This document shows, one piece after another, positions 14,296 to 19,931 of a DNA stretch of 19,931 nucleotides. How positions within the stretch are numbered: position 1 is the stretch's first letter; each line of letters starts with the position of its first letter. The notes under the pieces are model-generated. The model ran no database searches and was not told the DNA's origin. It saw only the letters and a program-made list of their open reading frames with translations. Made by a program: the position numbers and the translations under genes. Source of the DNA: an uncultured Paenibacillaceae bacterium (GTDB lineage Bacteria > Bacillota > Bacilli > Paenibacillales > CALAME01); NCBI GenBank assembly GCA_937983035.1, contig CALKAN010000343.1:1-19931 (forward strand). Direction: 5' to 3'.

Positions 14296-15034
14296 GGGCA
14301 AAGTTGCGATCATCACAGGCGCTTCCCGCGGCATCGGCAAGGCGATTGCGTTGAAACTGGCGGAACACGGCGCCGATTGCGTCATCAATTACGCCGGAAA
14401 CGAATCGCTGGCTGCTGAGACAGCGGTGGAAATTGAACGAATGGGCCGGAAGGCAATCACGGTGAAAGCGGATGTTTCCGATGCTAAACAAGTGGAAGAC
14501 ATGGTCAAAGAGACGCTTGAGCATTTTGGCAAGGTAGACATTTTAGTGAATAACGCCGGGATCACGCGTGATAATTTAATTATGCGGATGAAAGAATCCG
14601 AGTTTGACGAAGTGATCGATACGAACTTGAAAGGCGTGTTCAACTGCTTGAAGGCCGTCACACGGCCGATGATGAAACAGCGGTCTGGAACGATCATTAA
14701 TGTGACATCAGTGATCGGCTCCATCGGCAACCCCGGGCAGGCGAACTATGCAGCAGCCAAATCGGGGGTCATCGGCTTGACGAAGACGGCGGCGAAAGAG
14801 CTGGCTTCTCGAGGCATTACCGTCAATGCAGTTGCTCCAGGTTTCATTGATACAGATATGACGAAACAGCTGCCTGAAGAAGCAGTCGCCCGGTTAAAAG
14901 AACAAATTCCGCTTCAACGTTTGGGCGTTCCGGAAGATATTGCCAAAGTGGCATTGTTTTTAGCTTCTGACGCTGCTTCTTACATGACGGGCCAAACGCT
15001 TCATGTGGACGGCGGCATGTACATGGGAAGCTGA
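14288..15034 (+). CDS. fabG: 3-oxoacyl-ACP reductase FabG
   Basis: 248 residues; short-chain dehydrogenase that reduces beta-ketoacyl-ACP with NADPH. The Rossmann motif TGASRGIG is at residues 10-17, NNAG follows at 88-91, and the active site is Ser141, Tyr154 and Lys158 (YAAAK), with Asn113 as the fourth residue. The ending HVDGGMYMGS is usual. The ATG at 14288 is chosen for GAGGAGG (14276-14282) 5 bases upstream; a longer frame from 14246 would sit inside fabD without a site. An 80-base gap with a separate promoter follows before acpP. Confidence 0.97.
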   Translation: MLEGKVAIITGASRGIGKAIALKLAEHGADCVINYAGNESLAAETAVEIERMGRKAITVKADVSDAKQVEDMVKETLEHFGKVDILVNNAGITRDNLIMRMKESEFDEVIDTNLKGVFNCLKAVTRPMMKQRSGTIINVTSVIGSIGNPGQANYAAAKSGVIGLTKTAAKELASRGITVNAVAPGFIDTDMTKQLPEEAVARLKEQIPLQRLGVPEDIAKVALFLASDAASYMTGQTLHVDGGMYMGS

Positions 15035-15065
15035 TTTGAATTAAGAAGCTTGTTTTTAGAAAGCT

Positions 15066-15094
15066 TTGTAATCATGATTTGATTTTCGTATAAT
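15066..15094 (+). promoter_or_regulatory. Internal promoter candidate for acpP
   Basis: TTGTAA (15066-15071), a 17-base spacer and a perfect TATAAT (15089-15094), with AAAAGGAGGTGA just after. It would give acyl carrier protein, needed in large amounts, extra transcription independent of the FapR-controlled start. No FapR box is seen here. Confidence 0.6.
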
Positions 15095-15114
15095 ACCAAA
15101 AGGAGGTGAGCCGT

Positions 15115-15348
15115 ATGTCAGATGTATTCGAACGGGTAAAGTCTATTGTTGTGGATAGACTGGGAGTCGATGAAGCGGAAGTAACGCTTGAGGCATCTTT
15201 TAAAGATGACTTGGGAGCAGATTCATTGGATGTCGTTGAACTCGTCATGGAATTGGAAGATGAATTTGATCTCGAGATCTCTGATGAAGATGCGGAGAAA
15301 ATCACAACCGTCGGCGAGGTTGTAGACTACATTCAATCTCAGCAATAA
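15115..15348 (+). CDS. acpP: Acyl carrier protein AcpP
   Basis: 77 residues, the usual length, very acidic. Ser37 in the DSL motif (LGADSLDVVELVMELE) receives the 4'-phosphopantetheine arm from CoA, and the third helix region ends with KITTVGEVVDYI. It carries the growing chain between FabD, FabH, FabG, FabF and PlsX. The ATG at 15115 has AAAAGGAGGTGA with 8 bases between AGGAGG and the start; an in-frame ATG at 15106 falls inside that site and is rejected. It is flanked by its own promoter candidate and by a stable hairpin before fabF. Confidence 0.98.
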   Translation: MSDVFERVKSIVVDRLGVDEAEVTLEASFKDDLGADSLDVVELVMELEDEFDLEISDEDAEKITTVGEVVDYIQSQQ

Positions 15349-15362
15349 TGACTTTTTGAATT

Positions 15363-15393
15363 ATGGTCCCGCCTTGCAACAAGACGGGACTAT
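15363..15393 (+). promoter_or_regulatory. Stable hairpin between acpP and fabF
   Basis: GTCCCG (15366-15371) pairs with CGGGAC (15385-15390), and after one mismatch CTTG pairs with CAAG around a 3-base loop; three weaker pairs extend the base. It begins 14 bases after the acpP stop. No U-tract follows on either strand, so a stability or processing element at the acpP 3' end is likelier than a terminator. Confidence 0.55.
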
Positions 15394-15436
15394 TCATTAT
15401 CTGAATCAGCGAATGCTTACTAATAGAGGTGTAATT

Positions 15437-16675
15437 ATGAAGCGAAGAGTAGTAATAACGGGAATGGGCGTCATATGTTCACTCGGAGAAAGAATCGATG
15501 ATGTTTGGGAAGCATTGCTCGCTGGGAAATCCGGGGTGCGTCTGATCGAATCGATCGATGTAGAACCGTATACGACGAAAATTGCCGCCTCTGCAGATCA
15601 GTTTGATCCATTGAATTACATGGAGAAGAAAGACGCCAGAAAGATGGATCGGTTTGTGCAATTCGCTGTGGCAGCTGCTGAAATGGCTCTCAAAGATGCA
15701 AATTTAAACATAAAAGAGGATGCAGATCCGGAGCGAGTCGGGGTTTATGTCGGATCAGGCATCGGCGGCCTGCAAACTTGGGAAGAGCAGCATAAGACGC
15801 TGATCGAAAAAGGTCCGAAAAGAGTCAGCCCTTTCTTCATTCCGATGATGATTGCCAACATGGCTGCCGGTCAAATTTCGATTCGCAGCGGCGCGAAAGG
15901 GCCGAACAGCACCGCAGTGACTGCTTGCGCAACGGGGACTCATTCCATTGGTGAATCATTCAAGCTGATTCAACGCGGTGAAGCAGATGTGATGATCTGC
16001 GGCGGTGCGGAAGCGCCGATTACACCGACTGGGCTGGCTGGATTTGGAGCGCTTCGCGCCATGTCTACCCGCAATGATGAGCCGGAAAAAGCGAGCCGTC
16101 CATTCGACAAAGGCAGAGATGGATTCGTGATGGGCGAAGGCTCGGGAATACTCATCATCGAATCTTTGGAACATGCGGTTCGAAGAGGGGCAAACATCTA
16201 TGGCGAGATTGTGGGCTACGGCATGAGCGGAGACGCTTATCATATTACAGATCCAGATCCGGACGGCGCCGTGCGCTGCATGAAACGCGCATTGGCGGAT
16301 GCTCAATTGCAGCCTGAAGAAGTGGATTATATTAATGCTCACGGCACTTCCACGCCTGTCGGCGACATTTCAGAAACGAATGCGATCAAAACGGCTTTTG
16401 GCGACCATGCGTACAAACTGGCCGTTAGCTCAACGAAATCGATGACCGGACATCTGCTGGGTGCTGCCGGCGGATTAGAGGCTGTGATCAGTGCTTTAAC
16501 GGTCAAACATGATTGGATTCCGCCAACGATTAATCTTGAAGATCCCGATCCTGAATGTGATCTGGATTATGTGCCTAATCAAGCGAGGAAGGCAGAGGTT
16601 CGCGTTGCGTTATCCAATTCGTTCGGTTTTGGAGGACACAATGCATCGATTGCCATTAAAAAATATGAGGAATGA
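15437..16675 (+). CDS. fabF: Beta-ketoacyl-ACP synthase II FabF
   Basis: 412 residues (413 in Bacillus subtilis). It carries out chain elongation by condensing acyl-ACP with malonyl-ACP. The thiolase-fold catalytic residues are Cys164 in TACATGTHS, His302 in NAHGTSTPVGD and His339 in KSMTGHLLGAAGG, with Lys334 close by; SNSFGFGGHNAS is near the end. The ATG at 15437 has AGAGGTG 5 bases upstream; an earlier frame from 15356 would run through the intergenic hairpin and adds residues foreign to the family. It is the last fab gene and is joined almost without gap to rnc. Confidence 0.97.
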   Translation: MKRRVVITGMGVICSLGERIDDVWEALLAGKSGVRLIESIDVEPYTTKIAASADQFDPLNYMEKKDARKMDRFVQFAVAAAEMALKDANLNIKEDADPERVGVYVGSGIGGLQTWEEQHKTLIEKGPKRVSPFFIPMMIANMAAGQISIRSGAKGPNSTAVTACATGTHSIGESFKLIQRGEADVMICGGAEAPITPTGLAGFGALRAMSTRNDEPEKASRPFDKGRDGFVMGEGSGILIIESLEHAVRRGANIYGEIVGYGMSGDAYHITDPDPDGAVRCMKRALADAQLQPEEVDYINAHGTSTPVGDISETNAIKTAFGDHAYKLAVSSTKSMTGHLLGAAGGLEAVISALTVKHDWIPPTINLEDPDPECDLDYVPNQARKAEVRVALSNSFGFGGHNASIAIKKYEE

Positions 16676-16681
16676 TTGGTT

Positions 16682-17395
16682 ATGACCAGTAATCAGCCTC
16701 TATCGGATTTGCAGCGCGCGCTGAATATACATTTTAACCGCGAAGAACTTTTATTGCAGGCGTTCACTCATTCATCTCACGTGAATGAACATAAGGCATG
16801 CGGCGATCGAGACAACGAGCGGCTTGAATTTTTGGGCGATGCTGTGCTGGAACTTGCCGTTTCCGAATATTTGTACAACCATTATTCCGATCTCTCGGAA
16901 GGGGAATTGACGAAAATGCGCGCGGCGATCGTTTGCGAAGCATCGTTGAAACAATTCGCACAGCATTTGCAATTTGGAGATTATGTGTTGCTTGGAAAAG
17001 GGGAAGAGAATACGGGCGGCCGCACCCGCCCGGCTCTTTTGGCTGATTTGTTCGAAGCGTTTATCGGCGCATTGTATTTGGATCAAGGCTTTGATGCCGT
17101 CCGTTCATTTCTGAATGAGCATTTGTTTTCCAGGTTGTCTGACCTGTCCTCTCAAACCTTGTTTGATTATAAGACAGAACTGCAAGAATGGATGCAAAAA
17201 CGCGGCATGGGAAGCCCGCGTTATGAAATCGTCGAAGAAAGCGGACCCGCCCACGATCGAGCATTTACGGCAGAGGTTTACACGGAGGATAAAGTGTGGG
17301 GCCAAGGGAAGGGGCGCTCAAAGAAAGAAGCTGAGCAGCAAGCGGCTTCGAATGCGCTGCGCCTGTTAAAGAATCTCAGCAATCCGCAATCTTAA
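16682..17395 (+). CDS. rnc: Ribonuclease III
   Basis: 237 residues from the ATG at 16682; a TTG at 16676, directly after the fabF stop, is an equally possible start because GAGG (16667-16670) lies 5 bases from it and 11 from the ATG. It cuts double-stranded RNA, including rRNA precursors and mRNA hairpins. The signature NERLEFLGDAVLEL is at residues 45-58, with acidic catalytic positions Glu46, Glu49, Asp53, Glu73, Asp122 and Glu125. A double-stranded RNA-binding domain follows from about 161 (DYKTELQEW) to 231 (SKKEAEQQAASNALRLL). The base right after its stop opens a long hairpin that could be its own substrate. Confidence 0.97.
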   Translation: MTSNQPLSDLQRALNIHFNREELLLQAFTHSSHVNEHKACGDRDNERLEFLGDAVLELAVSEYLYNHYSDLSEGELTKMRAAIVCEASLKQFAQHLQFGDYVLLGKGEENTGGRTRPALLADLFEAFIGALYLDQGFDAVRSFLNEHLFSRLSDLSSQTLFDYKTELQEWMQKRGMGSPRYEIVEESGPAHDRAFTAEVYTEDKVWGQGKGRSKKEAEQQAASNALRLLKNLSNPQS

Positions 17396-17492
17396 GAGTG
17401 TTGTTCACACTATATGAACGGTATAAAAGATGATTTGGTCTTTGTTTATGCATCTTTGATGCCGTATATATAGTGTGGACAGCTCTTTTTTT
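17396..17492 (+). terminator. Very long imperfect hairpin with T7 tail, between rnc and smc
   Basis: The arms pair in three blocks. CACACTATAT (17406-17415) pairs with ATATAGTGTG (17468-17477). After a 2x2 internal loop, 17418-17432 pairs with 17451-17465 over 15 positions with one G-U and one mismatch. Outward, six more pairs (two G-U) join 17400-17405 to 17478-17483. The loop is 18 bases and T7 follows at 17486-17492. A terminator is the simplest reading, but about 30 pairs is far beyond what termination needs and is long enough for RNase III. Confidence 0.7.
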
Positions 17493-17501
17493 GACAAGGC
17501 C

Positions 17502-17520
17502 GTTGCTTTCGCAAGGCAAC
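17502..17520 (+). repeat. Short hairpin in the smc leader
   Basis: GTTGCTTT (17502-17509) pairs with AAGGCAAC (17513-17520) with one G-U around a 3-base loop, 25 bases before the smc ribosome site. A TTGACA lies just ahead (17491-17496) but no -10 is found at the right distance, so an smc promoter is not claimed. Confidence 0.4.
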
Positions 17521-17556
17521 AATCAAGCTTGGAGTTTCACGATCAGAGGTGAAGTC

Positions 17557-19931
17557 ATGTTTCTTAAACGGATCGTCTTGAGCGGATTCAAATCGTTCGC
17601 GGACAAAACTGAACTGGAATTTGGGAAGGGCATCTCTGCAGTCGTCGGTCCGAACGGAAGCGGAAAAAGCAACATTTCCGATGCGATCAGATGGGTGTTG
17701 GGGGAACAAAGCGCAAAAAATTTGCGCGGCGGCAACATGCAGGAGATTATTTTTGCCGGCAGCGATTCTCGCAAGCCAGTGAACTTCGCCGATGTATCTT
17801 TGACATTGGATAATACGAGCGGCGCGCTGCCTTTAGATTTTTCCGAGGTGACCGTGACCCGCAGGCTTCACCGCAGCGGTGAAAGCGAATATTTTATCAA
17901 TAAGCAGTCCTGCCGTTTGCGCGACATTACTGAACTGTTCATGGACACCGGCATCGGCAAAGAAGCTTATTCCATTATCGGTCAAGGGCGCATTGAAGAA
18001 ATATTAAGCACGCGGTCGGAAGATCGGCGCGCGATTTTTGAAGAAGCATCCGGCATTGTGAAGTATAAAACCCGGAAGAAAGATGCGCAGCGCAAACTGG
18101 ACGATACCGAGCAAAATATTCTCAGAATTCATGATTTGTTGTCTGAATTGGAAGATCAACTCGAGCCGCTGAAGCAGCAATCGGAAAAAGCCAAATCGTA
18201 TAAAAAGCTGAAAGAAGAACTATCATCCCATGAAATCGCTTTATATGTTTATCAAATCGAAGATGTTCATCGGCAATGGCAGGAAGGGACGGAAAGACTG
18301 AAACAATTAGAGGAAGAGCAAGCGAAATGGGCTGCGATCGTCGGTCAGCATGATGCGCTGCTTGCAAGCGACCGAGAGATGATTCGCAAGCTGGATGAAC
18401 AGTTGCAGCAGCTGCAAGCAGATTTGCTGCAAGTCAGCGAGGAAGTGGAGAAGAGCGAAGGGCAAGGCGAAGTGCTGCGCGAGCGTGAGCGGAATTTGCA
18501 GCAAAACAAGCAGCGGTTGTCAGAAGCCCTGGAAAACATGCAAAAAAGAACGGCTGAAACAGAACATGAAATCAACCAGGCTCGCTTAAAACACGAAAAA
18601 ATCAAGGCAGAACTGAACAAGATTGCTGACAAACTGACGCAAGAAGAAGAGCGTTATTCCGGCGTATCCGCAAGCAAAGACAGTGAAGAAGAACGGTTAA
18701 AAAGCGAATTGCTGGATGTGTTGAATGACGCAGCCAATCACCGCAATGAAATCCGTTATGCCAATCAACAAATCGAATCGCTGGAGAAACGATTTGCCCG
18801 CCTGCAAGAGGAATACAGGCAAGACGAGAGCAAATTGGATGAAGCAAGCCGCAAATTAGAACAGTTAAAAGCGGATCAAGTTATGCTTCGTCAGAAGCTG
18901 GAGGAAGCCGGCGCCAGTTTCGAAAAACAGAGTGAAGATTTGCAGCGCGAGAAGCAATTGCTGCAAGAAGCGGAAACGGCTTTGCGCAAATGGCAGCAGC
19001 ATTACGGAACGATCAGCTCCAGATACCATGCATTAAAAGATATGCAGAGCGATTATGACGGGTATGTTCACGGCGTGAAAGAGGTGCTGAAAGCAGGCCG
19101 CGATCATCGATTAAGGGGCATATACGGGGCTGTGGCCGAATTGATAGCCGTTCCTAAAGACATTGAGACAGCGATTGAAACAGCGCTCGGCGGTGCATTG
19201 CAATATATTGTGACGCAAGATGAAGCCAGCGCCCGGGAAGCGATCGCTTATTTGAAACAGCGCCGTGCCGGCAGAGCGACGTTTTTGCCGCCTGATGTCA
19301 TGAAGCCGCGCCCAATCCCTTCCTATGAGAGGAACTTGATTGAACAAGCGGAAGGGTTCATTGGCATCGGATCAGAGCTGGTGAAGCATGATGAAAAATT
19401 TGCTTCCATCGTTTCTTATTTGCTCGGCCATGTGCTCATTACGGAAACGTTGGAACAGGCGAATCGCGTTGCCGCCATTTGCAAATATCGCTACCGGGCA
19501 GTGACGCTGGAAGGGGACGTCGTCAATGCAGGCGGCTCGATGAGTGGAGGCAGCTTGCAGCGAAAAGGAAACGGGCTGCCTGGCAGGCAGCGCCAGCTGG
19601 AAGAGTTGGAGAAACAGACGGTGAAAGCAGAAGAGCAGATGAAGCAAATTGAGCAAAAAACTGCTCAGCTTCGCCAATCATTGCAAGAGCGCGCCAGCCG
19701 CATGGACAGGTTGAAAGAAAAGGGCAATCAGATTAAGATGGAACTTGCCCGCATCGAAACAGAGAAAAATCATCATGAGTCCGAAAAAGCGGCGATTGAA
19801 ACACGCCTTAACGTTCATCAGCAAGAACTGCGCAGCGCTGAAGAAGAATTGAATCAAATGCGGCAAAACAAAGCTGATGCAGAAGCAAAGCTTCAAAAAG
19901 CGCAGGCTTTAGAGCAGGACATTCAAGTTCA
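17557..19931 (+). CDS. smc: Chromosome partition protein Smc, 3' truncated by the window edge
   Basis: 791 complete codons, about two thirds of the usual 1,190 residues; the frame is open to the last base. Smc with ScpA and ScpB forms the condensin ring that organises and separates the chromosome. The ATP-binding head begins MFLKRIVLSGFKSFADKT and has Walker A GPNGSGKS at residues 31-38, followed by the conserved SIIGQGRIEEILS and RRAIFEEASGIVKYK blocks. A long Glu/Gln/Lys-rich coiled coil runs from about 165 to 495. The hinge (about 499-660) shows GYVHGVKEVL, LRGIYGAVAELI and GDVVNAGGSMSGGS. The return coil then starts; the C-terminal head lies outside. AGAGGTGA precedes the ATG by about 4 bases. 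rnc-smc is a conserved pair. Confidence 0.97.
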   Translation, partial: MFLKRIVLSGFKSFADKTELEFGKGISAVVGPNGSGKSNISDAIRWVLGEQSAKNLRGGNMQEIIFAGSDSRKPVNFADVSLTLDNTSGALPLDFSEVTVTRRLHRSGESEYFINKQSCRLRDITELFMDTGIGKEAYSIIGQGRIEEILSTRSEDRRAIFEEASGIVKYKTRKKDAQRKLDDTEQNILRIHDLLSELEDQLEPLKQQSEKAKSYKKLKEELSSHEIALYVYQIEDVHRQWQEGTERLKQLEEEQAKWAAIVGQHDALLASDREMIRKLDEQLQQLQADLLQVSEEVEKSEGQGEVLRERERNLQQNKQRLSEALENMQKRTAETEHEINQARLKHEKIKAELNKIADKLTQEEERYSGVSASKDSEEERLKSELLDVLNDAANHRNEIRYANQQIESLEKRFARLQEEYRQDESKLDEASRKLEQLKADQVMLRQKLEEAGASFEKQSEDLQREKQLLQEAETALRKWQQHYGTISSRYHALKDMQSDYDGYVHGVKEVLKAGRDHRLRGIYGAVAELIAVPKDIETAIETALGGALQYIVTQDEASAREAIAYLKQRRAGRATFLPPDVMKPRPIPSYERNLIEQAEGFIGIGSELVKHDEKFASIVSYLLGHVLITETLEQANRVAAICKYRYRAVTLEGDVVNAGGSMSGGSLQRKGNGLPGRQRQLEELEKQTVKAEEQMKQIEQKTAQLRQSLQERASRMDRLKEKGNQIKMELARIETEKNHHESEKAAIETRLNVHQQELRSAEEELNQMRQNKADAEAKLQKAQALEQDIQV

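Noticed and set aside
15047..15067. AAGCTT inverted repeat after fabG as terminator
   Set aside because: Only 6 AT-rich pairs with a 3-base T run; too weak and overlaps the acpP -35.
15363..15393. Terminator between acpP and fabF
   Set aside because: The stem is good, but no T run follows on either strand.
17491..17523. Separate smc promoter using TTGACA at 17491
   Set aside because: The only -10-like hexamer (AACAAT, 17518-17523) is 21 bases away, too far for SigA.

Overview
The window reads as chromosomal core DNA of an endospore-forming Bacillota. The best match is the Paenibacillaceae side of the Bacillales. The reasons are the gene order fakA-degV-recG-spoVIF-rsmD-coaD-ylbJ-sepM-tmcAL-yceD-rpmF-fapR-plsX-fabH-fabD-fabG-acpP-fabF-rnc-smc, the two sporulation genes (spoVIF, ylbJ), the Gram-positive lipid regulator FapR with an operator in front of it, and strong Shine-Dalgarno sites with several TTG/GTG starts. 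The assignment rests on remembered gene order and protein families, not on a database search.

Layout. 1-1658: the 3' end of fakA and a DegV/FakB fatty-acid-binding protein, which together form a fatty acid kinase. 1642-4060: recG, then a small sporulation gene (spoVIF) with a TTG start whose ribosome site sits in a hairpin. 4061-4412: a 350-bp stretch without a recognised gene but dense in inverted repeats, with outward terminators on both strands, a possible 51-aa ORF on the plus strand and a possible small RNA on the minus strand. 4413-5472: rsmD and coaD, overlapping. 5474-6613 (minus): ylbJ (SpoVV-like), divergent from the membrane-anchored PDZ/Lon protease sepM (6698-7807). 7879-8500: a broken gene for a multi-pass membrane protein, with one in-frame TGA and two single-base frame losses at T5 runs. 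8523-9770 (minus): tmcAL, divergent from yceD-rpmF (9876-10605); the two promoters share the same -35 bases. A strong terminator follows rpmF.

10679-17395 is the fatty acid synthesis operon under a SigA promoter and FapR box: fapR, plsX, fabH, fabD, fabG, acpP, fabF, followed directly by rnc. PlsX supplies acyl phosphate for phospholipid synthesis, FabH/FabD/FabG/FabF with ACP build the chains, and FapR senses malonyl-CoA. This joins the incoming fatty acid route (FakA/FakB feeding acyl phosphate to PlsX) at the left end to de novo synthesis at the right end. A hairpin of about 30 base pairs with a T7 tail starts at the base after the rnc stop, and smc begins after it and runs off the right edge.

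No mobile element, CRISPR array, tRNA or rRNA was seen. The observations most worth checking are the long hairpin next to the RNase III gene, the minus-strand small RNA candidate at 4159-4319, the promoter-in-hairpin arrangement before spoVIF, the broken membrane gene, and the possible ATC start of fapR.
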